Origin: UBA9659 sp965267195
Lineage (GTDB): Bacteria; Pseudomonadota; Gammaproteobacteria; Pseudomonadales; Azotimanducaceae
DNA: 64,000 nucleotides
Assembly: GCA_965267195.1 (NCBI GenBank)
Contig: OZ253942.1
Span: 3,596,001-3,660,000 of the forward strand
Direction of reading: 5' to 3'
Shown here in pieces: positions 18,515 through 27,443 of the stretch (position 1 is its first letter; each line of letters begins with the position of its first letter). The notes beneath the pieces were generated by a model, which saw nothing but the letters and a program-made list of their open reading frames with translations, had not been told where the DNA came from and did not search any database. The translations under genes were made by a program, and so were the position numbers.

Positions 18515-19804
18515 TCAACTAAAAAAACTAAAGTCTTCCGTGGTAGTAAACGGATAACGCTGGTCGGCATCTGTACCTGCCAAACCCAGGTGATTTCTAA
18601 GTGCCTTGTGCACATGAGCTGGGTAAATGATGGTGCCGTTCTCATCGTCTCGCGCCAGCGTGCTTGGATTGTATTGAAAGGCATTCTGACCTTCATCAGT
18701 GCCGCCCACGACCCGGTTAGTCCATGAAGCGTTTTGTTCCATCACAATGACTGAGCCGATAGGCCAGTGATCTTTGCCTTGATCAGAGTTGTACCAGGGC
18801 GTTCTCGAGAAATCAGATCCTATGACAACCGTGAGTCGATCCGCGAGATTCAGCTCCTCGGCCATCGTCCACAACAGATCTAATGACTCATTGATGTGTG
18901 TGAACAGTGGCTCATGCAGGCTGTCGTGGTCAGTGTGGGTGTCGTACCCATAAGAAACGATATCGGATGCGCTTGCGACACCGGCATCGAATGCGGCCAT
19001 CGTCAATTGAATCTGACGTTGCAGATCCGAACTGGTCTCGTCGTTAATCTCCTGGGTTGGCAAAATCTCTTCAGAAGTTGGCAGGTAGTTGATGAACTCA
19101 TCGAGTGCACTTCTGGAGTTCAGGGCTTGCTCATAGGCGCTGATGTTATCCAGCTGTCTCGGAGTGAGTGAATCTTGTTCGAGCATTCTTCCGAGTCGAG
19201 CCATTCGATAGCTTCGGATTCGCGTGAGATCTGCCTCGCTGCGCAGTGTGGTGTCTTCGCCCCAGGTTGACTCAGGAATCAGGATTCGGCGCATCGTATC
19301 GACGTCTGAAAGTCGGCTGTAGCGCACCAGGTTAGCGGTGTAAGCGAAGCCACCAAAATTCACATAGGTGAGAGGTTGGTCCGGTGCATAGTTGTTGGCA
19401 AACATCGCCGTCAGTGATGGATAGCCTTCGGCGTTACGACCGCTCCAATTGTGTAGCACGCCAGTGCTATGTGAATTGGTCTGCGCGTCGACGCCGTTGA
19501 TAACAAGCATGTTGGCGTAGTGCTGGTTAAAGAAGTCAGCATTGTTAGCCCATGGTGCAAATGGGATATTCCCAGCCTGAAGTGTCTCCGCATCTCTCGA
19601 CCAGGTCGTGATTTCTTGCTCACCGGCCTGGTTTTCTTTTGGGTCACAGTAGCTGGACACGTCCCAGCCACCCACAACCTGTAGTTGAATCAACAAACGA
19701 CCGGTGTAACCGCCTTCTACCGCACCGTAAAGTCTGCTCACCGGTGACATCAGCCCCATGGCTCCGGTCATCAATGCTGTCTTTAGAAAGTTGCGCCTTA
19801 ACAT
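18515..19804 (-). CDS. Tat-exported DUF1501 family protein
   Basis: A 429-residue protein beginning MLRRNFLKTALMTGAMGL, a twin-arginine-like signal, followed by an alkaline-phosphatase-superfamily-like body of the DUF1501 type. Recognisable pieces are GGWDVSSYCDP, NSHSTGVLHNWSG and IGSDFSRTPWYN. The start is ATG at 19804, six bases after the stop codon of the 1467-residue gene; an upstream in-frame start would overlap that gene. DUF1501 genes are commonly paired with large exported cytochrome-like proteins, as here. The function is unproven. Confidence 0.82.
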   Translation of the reverse strand: MLRRNFLKTALMTGAMGLMSPVSRLYGAVEGGYTGRLLIQLQVVGGWDVSSYCDPKENQAGEQEITTWSRDAETLQAGNIPFAPWANNADFFNQHYANMLVINGVDAQTNSHSTGVLHNWSGRNAEGYPSLTAMFANNYAPDQPLTYVNFGGFAYTANLVRYSRLSDVDTMRRILIPESTWGEDTTLRSEADLTRIRSYRMARLGRMLEQDSLTPRQLDNISAYEQALNSRSALDEFINYLPTSEEILPTQEINDETSSDLQRQIQLTMAAFDAGVASASDIVSYGYDTHTDHDSLHEPLFTHINESLDLLWTMAEELNLADRLTVVIGSDFSRTPWYNSDQGKDHWPIGSVIVMEQNASWTNRVVGGTDEGQNAFQYNPSTLARDDENGTIIYPAHVHKALRNHLGLAGTDADQRYPFTTTEDFSFFS

Positions 19805-19809
19805 GATCG

Positions 19810-22800
19810 TTACTCGTGGAGGTAAGCGAAGTCGGTCATGAGGTAGATGATCATGGAAGTCCATGTGTTCATCATGCCGGTTGGGTCATTGGCTGTACTT
19901 CCAGGTCCGCCTTCGTCCCAGTGCTCGTTCAGGTAGAAGTTGCAACCCTCATCGGGCCAACTCCATGCCCAGGTGCCTGCTTCCTCCATGGTGACTAATC
20001 TTGCTTGCCAGGTTTCAGTCAGCAGCTGATAACTAGCCTCAATCTCTACGTCCTCGGTTGTTAGAGACTCACCGAGGAATTGATCATGAAGTTCGACCAG
20101 TTTTTCCTTGATCGCTAAGGCTCCCGCTGAATTTCCTGCGGCTGGGTCCGTGTCATTGATAGCGACCTCCATATTGACGAGGTCGGGACCCGCTTGCTGC
20201 CCGAATGCGCGAACAGTGATCGTGTGATTACCGGTTTCGGTTGTTGTGAAGGGGAGTGTTGCAGTACAGCTGCCCCAGAATGAAAAACCTCGTTCGTTCG
20301 GATTTCCGCAGTTGTAACTGGCGCCCGCGATAGAGTCGATACTGGTCAGTTCAAAGTGAGCCAGCTCTGCACCGGACGGCGCGTTGATCGTAATGCTCTC
20401 CACGAACATGTTGCGGTCACCAATTTCCTCATCGTAGAAGTCGTTCAGAAACGTGATGGCAACAGTTTTTGGTCCAGCAGAAAAGGAGCCTTGCACGATG
20501 TAGTTCTCACGCTCCTCATAAGATTCCGCATCGACGATGACTTCAGACTGGGTTTCCGTCGCTGGAGTGAGGCTTGGTTCTACATCGGCGAAAAGGAGAC
20601 GTTCTGCACTGGTTCGGTAAAAATCGAGCACCACGGCAGGACATGCCATTTCCAATGCCTGCTTCTCGGCGACATTGGCCATCAGTGACGTCAGTCCCGT
20701 ACTGCGCTCTGTAATGCCATCGGAATCGATACCGCCATAGTAGATTCCGTATTGATCAACCAGGCGAGTATAAGTGCCATCGAAACTGTATTCGCTGAGC
20801 GACGCACCCCAGGTCCACCCAAGAAGTGATGTGCTTTTTTTCTCAAGCTCTTCCGGGGTCAATAATCGATCGGTTCCGAGTTCGCTGACGAGACGTTCAC
20901 GAACTTCACTGTCTGAAACTGCTTCCGCGCGAAACCAGGGGCTGATCATGATCTCCGCGAAGAGGTCCTTTCCGTTATAGGCAGAACCACCAGCGATTCC
21001 TGAGGAGAACTCAATTCCAAGTGCCGTAATGAATTCATCCTGTGTTTCGAAGGCCGCCAGGCGTGTCTCAAAATCTGGATCATCGCTGCTGGCAGGAGCA
21101 ACCAATGCCTCTGCTCCCATGATGGCAGGCCACCAGAACTTGATTGCAGCGGTTGCGAATCTTTCATCTTCCGCGATCTGTTGACCCATCCATTGCAGAC
21201 TGTTGGCGGCATTTGGCGCGGTTTCGTTGTCGAAGCCGGGGTCGCGCATGTCCCGATACCAGGTATCACCTTCCTGGTATTCGCTAGGTTCTGCATCCTC
21301 GGCAAACCACTCAGGATATTTGTAGGTATCTGGTAGAGAATCATTGCCGCCGTACTGATCCCTATACCAGCCTTCGTTGCCGTAGTTCTGAAAGGTGCCT
21401 GCAACCGGATCGAGTAGTTGATGACAAACAGTGCACGCTGAGTTGTTCATGGTGGGGTTGTTGGTATCTGCCAGCGCATCTGGATCTGTAGTTCGCTCAG
21501 CGGACTTTTCGATGTCCACACCCAGAAAGTGATAGTAGGTCCACCTTGCTCTGGCGCGGTTCCGATTGGTTTCGGTGCTGGGGTAACGATTCAGGTAAGC
21601 GTGGGTATTCAAGACGCCTGCATGCGGATATTCAATGTAACCACTGTGGCTGGTCACGACGCTCCCGGCGTTGTTAACAAACTCACCCTGGAACTGATCG
21701 TCGACCAGAATTTGGCCATTGTTCTCTCCTGGCAAAAACACACTGGGATCATCGGTATTAAAAGTTGCCCCGGCATTCAGAAGGTCGTTGGTCATGTGGT
21801 TAACCATCATGTAGTCAGCGGTGACCACTTCCTGATAGTTACGATCGTTCTCGACGACATAAGCGATAAGCTCCACTGGAGAACGTGCAATACCCCAGAA
21901 CCATTCCACTAGCCAATGATTGTCATCGGGATCTTCAAGATTGGTGTCGTAGTTTCTGTTGGCGAGATCGGGGAAGAACGCTGAATTCGGATCTGCGACA
22001 TCGAAAAATCCGTCCAGGAAGGTGTCTGTTAGCAGGCGGTCATTTGCGCCCCGGGTGACAAACTCGTGAAAGGCGTCACCTTCCATCATGTTTCGGATGG
22101 TTGATCTCATAGCAGCGTCCGTGCCGGACTGGACTGCTAAAAGCTCTGAGTCGCTCGGTGGCGTACCTCGAAGAATCATTGAAGCGCGGCGTATAGTTTG
22201 CTCTGGCGTGGCCATGGTCACGCCTTCCCAGAATTCGCCGTCGAATCCCGAGCTGGCGGTTTCAGAGCCGAGCAATTCAACGAAGGTTTCTAAGTTCTGG
22301 TACCCCTCGGAATTGGTGGTTAACTGTGTGCCTCCGCCGTGTCCCACGCCGCGTGCTTTGTCGAGGAGAATCTGTCCATTACTGTCGTTGGCGTTTACAT
22401 AGTTGGAAAGGACGTTGTAGTTGTTTTCGAGGTAGCCCGAAGCTGAACTGGACTGATAAATCAGCGCTGTGCTTCCGGCGACACCGTTCACGACATGACA
22501 TGCAATGCATTGGGACTGAATCGTGGGAGAAACGTTTTCATTGAAGAAAGATTGAGACTCCGGTGTCGGCAATGGTTCTGTTGTTTCGCCTTCAGTGGCG
22601 CGACTCAGGTTGGTGATGAAACCTTCGGGTGTGTCCAGCATGCCCTGCACCTGGATCTGGCTTGAGGAGGTAACGGTCAACCGCCACTTCCCAGTCCCAT
22701 CGCCGAGTGCGCCCACCAAACCCAACTCCGCATTACCACTTTCAAGGTCGACCGCGGAGATCTCGATGGATTCGCCGGCAGAGAGATTTAAGGTCACATC

Positions 22801-24213
22801 ACTGTCACCGGGCTCGCCGGCATCATCAAAGCCACTGATGGTAATGGCAGCCTGGGAGACGCCATCATTGACGATTCTAAGTTTGCTTCTCCGTTCGATG
22901 TTGCTTGCCGGGTTGAACACCAGGACTTCGTGAACGTTACTGGCGGTTGGTACCGCGCGACTCAGATTGGTCAGAAAGCCATCTTCGGTTTCGACCAAAC
23001 TCATCACCTCAATAGAGTTGTCGGAGGAAACCGTCATTCGCCAACGGCCCTCGCCATTGCCCAACATCCCGGACAAGTCACTCGCACCACTTTCGAGATC
23101 GCTGATTGGAATTTCCCTGGCAGCGTTAGGGTTGAGTGAGAAGATGACATCTCCGCCGGGAGCAACTGCTCCTGCATCATCGACAGCGGCAATGGTAATG
23201 GTCGCTACATTGTTAGAAGTGTTAACCACACGCACCGAACTGGTACGAAGGGTCTCGTCAGCGGGTTCCACAAGATGAAGTTCCCGGGTGTTTCCGGTTC
23301 CAGGGGCTACAGCGCTTAAGTTAGTCAGGTAGCCGCCAGGTAACCGGATAAGACTCATGACATCAAGCTCAAGCGTGGAAGTGATTGTCAGGCGCCAATT
23401 CCCTTCGCCGTCACCCAAAGCACCGGTCAGACCTTTGTCGGTATTGCCGTTCTCCAGGTCCTGGGAAGTCATCTGCTGCGAATCATTAGCAGTGAGGTTC
23501 AGGGTAATGTCTGACGCACCAGGATTACCGGCGTCATCAATGGCGGAGATAGTGACGGAGCCGCTTTGGTCGCTGCGATTTAGAATTCGCAGAAAGGTTT
23601 GTTGCTCTGGTTCGCTGGCTTTGTTGACGAAATAGACGAGGTAATCGTTTCCTGAAGTTGGCACTACCTCATTCAGGCTGGTTAGAAATCCACCGGGTGC
23701 GCGAATCAGGCTCATGACCTCGATGGAGTTATCGGATCGGACAATCAGCTGCCACTTGCCTTCGCCATCGCAGAAGCTGCCGGTCAATCCTTTCGAGTTA
23801 TTGCCGTTCTCCATATCCTGGGCGGTGAACTGAAGTGAGCTCTCTGCTGCCAGGGTAAAACTGATGGCGCCACTTTTATTGGCTGTGCCATCGTCGTCGA
23901 TGCCATATACCTCAACGTCAGTAGCGGTGGCGTTCGGGTTGATGAATCTTAGGAATGTCTGTTGCGTTGAGTTGCTGCCGGGGTTAGCGAACGGCACTCT
24001 TCGTTGTTGCTGTAGGGAAGAAGAATCCGCGGTATCAGGAATCACACTATCTGCACATTCAGCGCCGGAAGCTGACACTCTTTCAAAGCCGGAGAAGTGA
24101 CCAGGGGAGGTTTGCGAAATCGACTTCCATGTTTGGCCGCCGTCGGTTGAACGCTCGATAGCAGCCTGAGACGAGACGCTCAGAAGGCCGAATAAAATGA
24201 ACAACAATCGCAT
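19810..24213 (-). CDS. Large exported repeat protein with two CxxCH motifs (DUF1592/1588-like)
   Basis: A 1467-residue protein with a clear signal peptide (MRLLFILFGLLSVSSQA). Residues 86-540 hold four tandem repeats of about 110 residues, each ending in a pattern like GxGxWRLTVxSSxxIxVMSLI-x-xPGGFLTNLS. A cytochrome-c-type CIACH is at 569-573 and a second CTVCH at 927-931 in a C-T-V-C-H-x3-DPVAG context typical of DUF1588-like regions. The C terminus has a carbohydrate-binding-like beta segment. ATG at 24213 is preceded by AAAGGAG; an upstream ATG would add 15 basic residues and spoil the signal. The DUF1501 gene follows directly. It is likely an extracytoplasmic redox protein. Confidence 0.75.
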   Translation of the reverse strand: MRLLFILFGLLSVSSQAAIERSTDGGQTWKSISQTSPGHFSGFERVSASGAECADSVIPDTADSSSLQQQRRVPFANPGSNSTQQTFLRFINPNATATDVEVYGIDDDGTANKSGAISFTLAAESSLQFTAQDMENGNNSKGLTGSFCDGEGKWQLIVRSDNSIEVMSLIRAPGGFLTSLNEVVPTSGNDYLVYFVNKASEPEQQTFLRILNRSDQSGSVTISAIDDAGNPGASDITLNLTANDSQQMTSQDLENGNTDKGLTGALGDGEGNWRLTITSTLELDVMSLIRLPGGYLTNLSAVAPGTGNTRELHLVEPADETLRTSSVRVVNTSNNVATITIAAVDDAGAVAPGGDVIFSLNPNAAREIPISDLESGASDLSGMLGNGEGRWRMTVSSDNSIEVMSLVETEDGFLTNLSRAVPTASNVHEVLVFNPASNIERRSKLRIVNDGVSQAAITISGFDDAGEPGDSDVTLNLSAGESIEISAVDLESGNAELGLVGALGDGTGKWRLTVTSSSQIQVQGMLDTPEGFITNLSRATEGETTEPLPTPESQSFFNENVSPTIQSQCIACHVVNGVAGSTALIYQSSSASGYLENNYNVLSNYVNANDSNGQILLDKARGVGHGGGTQLTTNSEGYQNLETFVELLGSETASSGFDGEFWEGVTMATPEQTIRRASMILRGTPPSDSELLAVQSGTDAAMRSTIRNMMEGDAFHEFVTRGANDRLLTDTFLDGFFDVADPNSAFFPDLANRNYDTNLEDPDDNHWLVEWFWGIARSPVELIAYVVENDRNYQEVVTADYMMVNHMTNDLLNAGATFNTDDPSVFLPGENNGQILVDDQFQGEFVNNAGSVVTSHSGYIEYPHAGVLNTHAYLNRYPSTETNRNRARARWTYYHFLGVDIEKSAERTTDPDALADTNNPTMNNSACTVCHQLLDPVAGTFQNYGNEGWYRDQYGGNDSLPDTYKYPEWFAEDAEPSEYQEGDTWYRDMRDPGFDNETAPNAANSLQWMGQQIAEDERFATAAIKFWWPAIMGAEALVAPASSDDPDFETRLAAFETQDEFITALGIEFSSGIAGGSAYNGKDLFAEIMISPWFRAEAVSDSEVRERLVSELGTDRLLTPEELEKKSTSLLGWTWGASLSEYSFDGTYTRLVDQYGIYYGGIDSDGITERSTGLTSLMANVAEKQALEMACPAVVLDFYRTSAERLLFADVEPSLTPATETQSEVIVDAESYEERENYIVQGSFSAGPKTVAITFLNDFYDEEIGDRNMFVESITINAPSGAELAHFELTSIDSIAGASYNCGNPNERGFSFWGSCTATLPFTTTETGNHTITVRAFGQQAGPDLVNMEVAINDTDPAAGNSAGALAIKEKLVELHDQFLGESLTTEDVEIEASYQLLTETWQARLVTMEEAGTWAWSWPDEGCNFYLNEHWDEGGPGSTANDPTGMMNTWTSMIIYLMTDFAYLHE
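22594..23958 (-). repeat. Four tandem ~110-codon repeats within the 1467-residue protein
   Basis: Four degenerate copies start with T/S-x-L/V-R-x-x-N, pass through an ID-DAG or VDDAG motif, a D-L/M-E-S/N-G motif and a G-x-G-x-W-R/Q box, and end with PGGF/GYLTNLS. They differ by substitutions and small gaps. They are recognisable at protein level rather than as identical DNA, pointing to old duplications of a beta-sandwich-like unit. Confidence 0.75.
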
Positions 24214-24506
24214 ATGGCGATGCTCCTTTCCCTTGGAACGCCGAATTCGTTTCGCCATGTTTTGGTACTGAGACTAGGTAACATGGCCTCTTTCGTTAAT
24301 CCCTTATTCGTGTGATGTGCAATCTACCGGATAAGTGGTTATAGGACGCCAATCCTCGCAAATCCGTTCATTGGACAACCCGAGATTCATTGGTGATTTG
24401 TAAGTAAATTGTGAGTAAACCCGGGCCTGACGGCCTGATTTGTAGCTGTCGCTGGGAGGCGCTGTTAAACTTTTCGTAGGCCTAAACATAAACCACGGGG
24501 AAGGTA
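24214..24506. promoter_or_regulatory. Divergent intergenic region with a tandem 11-bp repeat
   Basis: No gene is visible in these 293 bases between two divergently transcribed genes. At 24398-24419 two 11-bp units stand back to back, TTGTAAGTAAA and TTGTGAGTAAA, differing at one base. An 11-bp spacing is one helical turn and is typical of sites for OmpR/PhoB-type response regulators. I see no confident -35/-10 pair. Confidence 0.35.
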
Positions 24507-24827
24507 ATGAGGCTCGATCGGATCGAAAGAGAAGAAGATGTGCTGGTTGACGTGATCAACTGTGCGGGGAATCCAGCGCTCAATGACACTTCGTTGTCGT
24601 GCCGGACGGTGGATGTCTCTGAAGGCGGCATGAAAGTCGCCAGCGATCTGGATCTTCCGGTCGAAACCATTCTAGGCCTGCGTTTAGACCTATCATCTGT
24701 ACTCTACCGTCTTGAAGGCGAAGTTCGCTGGTGTCGCAATGAGGAAAAACACTACGTTGGTCTGCTCATTGACGAAAACAGTCCGGATTTTGTGAACTGG
24801 ACGCGGATGTTCCAGCTGGATTTTTAA
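24507..24827 (+). CDS. PilZ domain protein
   Basis: A 106-residue protein that looks like a lone PilZ domain, a beta-barrel that in many relatives binds cyclic di-GMP. It has the D-x-S-x-x-G motif (DVSEGGMKV, about residues 35-43) and the late strand LEGEVRWCRNEEKHYVGLLI. The arginine-rich first motif is weak (MRLDRIEREED near the N terminus rather than RxxxR), so c-di-GMP binding is not certain. GGGGAAGG lies just upstream of the ATG. A terminator-like hairpin follows it before queA. Confidence 0.75.
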   Translation: MRLDRIEREEDVLVDVINCAGNPALNDTSLSCRTVDVSEGGMKVASDLDLPVETILGLRLDLSSVLYRLEGEVRWCRNEEKHYVGLLIDENSPDFVNWTRMFQLDF

Positions 24828-24859
24828 ACCACCTGATTTAACCTGAAGCAGTTTCCTGG

Positions 24860-24881
24860 GACCCAAAGGGTCTGTCTTTTC
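24860..24881 (+). terminator. Possible rho-independent terminator after the PilZ gene
   Basis: A short stem GACCC-AAA-GGGTC (24860-24872) is followed by the T-rich tract TGTCTTTTC. The stem is only five base pairs, so it would be weak. It sits just before the queA start codon and may partly separate the PilZ transcript from the queA operon. Confidence 0.35.
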
Positions 24882-24885
24882 ACGC

Positions 24886-25902
24886 ATGAAAGTTAGTGAT
24901 TTCACGTTCGATTTGCCCGATCACCTGATCGCCCGATATCCGGCGGAACAGAGGACGGCGAGTCGCCTTCTGCATCTGGATGCCAGGACAGGCAATGTTT
25001 CGCATTACCATTTCTACGACCTGCCATCTCTTTTGCAAAGTGGCGATCTGATGGTGTTCAACAATACGCGCGTTATTCCAGCTCGACTGTTCGGTGAGAA
25101 AGAAACCGGCGGAAAAATCGAGATTCTGCTCGAGCGTGTGACCTCGAAATTTGATGCGCTGGCACAGATTCGTGCGAGCAAATCGCCTAAACCGGGCAGC
25201 TTGATTCACGTGGCCGGCGTGCCCATAAAAGTACTGGAGAAGTCAGGAAGCTTTTATAGCCTTCGCTTTCCTGAGCCTGGTATCAGCGATATTTGCCAGG
25301 CGCATGGACATGTGCCGCTGCCACCTTATATAGACAGGGCAGATGAGTCAGTAGACGAAGATCGATACCAAACTGTTTATGCCTCTGAGGAAGGGGCTGT
25401 TGCGGCGCCAACTGCCGGACTCCACTTTGATGAGAACTTGCTTGCGACGCTTGAGCAGCAGGGCGTTCAGCGCGCAGAGCTGACGCTTCATGTAGGCGCG
25501 GGTACTTTCCAGCCAGTGCGAGTGGATAAAGTTGAAGATCATGAAATGCACCGGGAGTTCATCAGTGTCCCGGATTCTGTTTGCGATGAAGTCAAAGCCT
25601 GCCGTAGCCGTGGGAAACGGGTCGTTGCGATCGGCACCACAAGCGTCAGATCGCTTGAGTCGGCGTCCTCCGGTGGCGAGATCGTGCCATTCGACGGTGA
25701 CACTGACATCTTTATCTATCCTGGTTATGAGTTTCGCAGTGTAGACGCCATGGTGACGAACTTTCATCTGCCGGGCTCGACGCTGTTGATGCTGGTGAGT
25801 GCATTTGCCGGGACTGATAACATCTTGAATGCGTATCGGATTGCCGTGGAAGAATCTTACCGGTTCTTCAGCTACGGTGATGCCATGTTGATCACACGCT
25901 AA
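24886..25902 (+). CDS. queA: S-adenosylmethionine:tRNA ribosyltransferase-isomerase
   Basis: A 338-residue enzyme that moves the ribosyl part of SAM onto 7-aminomethyl-7-deazaguanine in tRNA to form epoxyqueuosine. The N-terminal DFTFDLPDHLIARYPAEQRTASRLL and the later TLHVGAGTFQPVR, EFISVP and GTTSVRSLES segments are diagnostic. The length is normal for the family. It starts the queA-tgt-yajC-secD-secF run, 13 bp before tgt, as in Pseudomonas and other gammaproteobacteria. Confidence 0.97.
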   Translation: MKVSDFTFDLPDHLIARYPAEQRTASRLLHLDARTGNVSHYHFYDLPSLLQSGDLMVFNNTRVIPARLFGEKETGGKIEILLERVTSKFDALAQIRASKSPKPGSLIHVAGVPIKVLEKSGSFYSLRFPEPGISDICQAHGHVPLPPYIDRADESVDEDRYQTVYASEEGAVAAPTAGLHFDENLLATLEQQGVQRAELTLHVGAGTFQPVRVDKVEDHEMHREFISVPDSVCDEVKACRSRGKRVVAIGTTSVRSLESASSGGEIVPFDGDTDIFIYPGYEFRSVDAMVTNFHLPGSTLLMLVSAFAGTDNILNAYRIAVEESYRFFSYGDAMLITR

Positions 25903-25915
25903 CGGAAGCATAAAG

Positions 25916-27049
25916 GTGGCACTTCAATTTCAAGTACATAAGAGCGATGGTGAATCCAGAAGAGGAACGCTGACGTTTATCCGCGCAGATGGCAGCGTTC
26001 GCACGGTAGAAACGCCTATCTTTATGCCCTGCGGAACCTATGGTTCGGTGAAGGGGTTATCTCCAGATCAGTTGGATGCTGCAGGTGTGCAGATGTTGCT
26101 TGGCAATACGTTTCACCTGATGCTGAGGCCAGGTATGGACATCATGGAGTCTCATGGTGGTCTTCACGGGTTCATGGGTTGGGACAAACCGATTTTGACT
26201 GATTCCGGTGGGTTTCAAGTGTTTAGCCTCGGCGACCTTAGAAAAATTTCCGAGGAGGGCGTGAAATTTCGTTCGCCGGTGAACGGCGATGAGATTTTCC
26301 TGTCTCCTGAAAGCTCGATGCAGATCCAGCGTTCACTCAACTCAGATGTCGTGATGTGCTTTGACGAGTGCACACCATTCCCTGCCGAGAAAGATGCAGT
26401 TGCCGAGTCGATGGAATTATCCATGCGTTGGGCATCACGTAGTAAAGCCGCCTTCGAAGGAAATCCAAACAGTCTGTTCGGCATTATCCAGGGTGGTATC
26501 TATGAGGATCTTAGAGACGTTTCGCTCGGGAAATTGACTGATATTGGTTTTGATGGGTACGCCATTGGCGGCCTGTCAGTCGGGGAACCCAAGGACGACA
26601 TGCTTCGAGTGATCAAGCACATTGCGCCGTTGATGCCACAGGATAAGCCTCGCTATCTCATGGGCGTGGGAACACCGGAAGATCTCGTCGAGAGTGTGCG
26701 ACGTGGTGTGGATATGATGGATTGTGTTATGCCCACACGAAATGCCAGGAATGGGCATCTCTTCACCTCGACCGGGGTTGTCCGTATTCGGAACTCACCT
26801 CACAAAACAGATACCGGCCCGGTGGACGAAAACTGTGACTGTTATACCTGTCGAAACTTTTCTAGAGCCTATCTGCATCATCTGGATAAGTGTGGCGAGA
26901 TTCTTGGCGCGGTGCTCAACTCCATCCATAACGTCCACTATTACCTGCATATCATGCAACGGCTGCGAGACGGCCTCGATGCAGGGCAGTTATCTGATCA
27001 GGTTGGCCAGATTTACGAAGGCTGGGGAATACCGGTTCCCGAACTTTAG
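25916..27049 (+). CDS. tgt: Queuine tRNA-ribosyltransferase
   Basis: A 377-residue TIM-barrel enzyme that exchanges guanine 34 of tRNAs with GUN anticodons for the queuosine precursor preQ1. The catalytic region TDSGGFQVFSL, the specificity segment IIQGGIYEDLR, GGLSVGEP and the zinc site CDCYTCRNFSRAYLHH are all present. The start is GTG at 25916. It works in sequence with QueA, which modifies the base Tgt inserts. Confidence 0.97.
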   Translation: MALQFQVHKSDGESRRGTLTFIRADGSVRTVETPIFMPCGTYGSVKGLSPDQLDAAGVQMLLGNTFHLMLRPGMDIMESHGGLHGFMGWDKPILTDSGGFQVFSLGDLRKISEEGVKFRSPVNGDEIFLSPESSMQIQRSLNSDVVMCFDECTPFPAEKDAVAESMELSMRWASRSKAAFEGNPNSLFGIIQGGIYEDLRDVSLGKLTDIGFDGYAIGGLSVGEPKDDMLRVIKHIAPLMPQDKPRYLMGVGTPEDLVESVRRGVDMMDCVMPTRNARNGHLFTSTGVVRIRNSPHKTDTGPVDENCDCYTCRNFSRAYLHHLDKCGEILGAVLNSIHNVHYYLHIMQRLRDGLDAGQLSDQVGQIYEGWGIPVPEL

Positions 27050-27104
27050 TTTGCCCCCTAAATCAGCGACAATAGCGCGCTTTTTACAGGAATAGCCCCT
27101 AGTT

Positions 27105-27437
27105 ATGATCGATTTTCTGATACCGGCAGCCCACGCTGCAGAGGCGGCGCCATCGGCTGGACCAGTGCCGCTGGATCTATTCATCATCGTTGCTTTCGCC
27201 GTCGTGTTTTACCTAATTGTCTGGCGCCCACAAAGTAAGCGGGCCAAGGAGCATCGTGAACTGGTCGCCGGTCTCGCCAAGGGTGATGAGATCATTACCA
27301 ACGGCGGACTCGTTGGTCGTATCACCAAGGTGGAGGAACAATTTATCGTGTTCGAAGCCGCGGACAACGTCGAACTGAAGCTCCAGAAAGGTGCCGTCAT
27401 GCAGGCGCTGCCCAAAGGCACCATCAAGAACATCTAA
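27105..27437 (+). CDS. yajC: Preprotein translocase subunit YajC
   Basis: A 110-residue inner-membrane protein with one helix (about 25-44) and the family motif WRPQSKRAKEHRELVAGLAKGDEIITNGGL. It associates with SecD and SecF, encoded immediately downstream. An Ala-rich stretch precedes the helix. Confidence 0.95.
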   Translation: MIDFLIPAAHAAEAAPSAGPVPLDLFIIVAFAVVFYLIVWRPQSKRAKEHRELVAGLAKGDEIITNGGLVGRITKVEEQFIVFEAADNVELKLQKGAVMQALPKGTIKNI

Positions 27438-27443
27438 TTACCC

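Noticed and set aside
24214..24258. Upstream ATG for the 1467-residue protein
   Set aside because: It would place 15 mostly basic residues ahead of a perfect signal peptide, and AAAGGAG supports ATG 24213.
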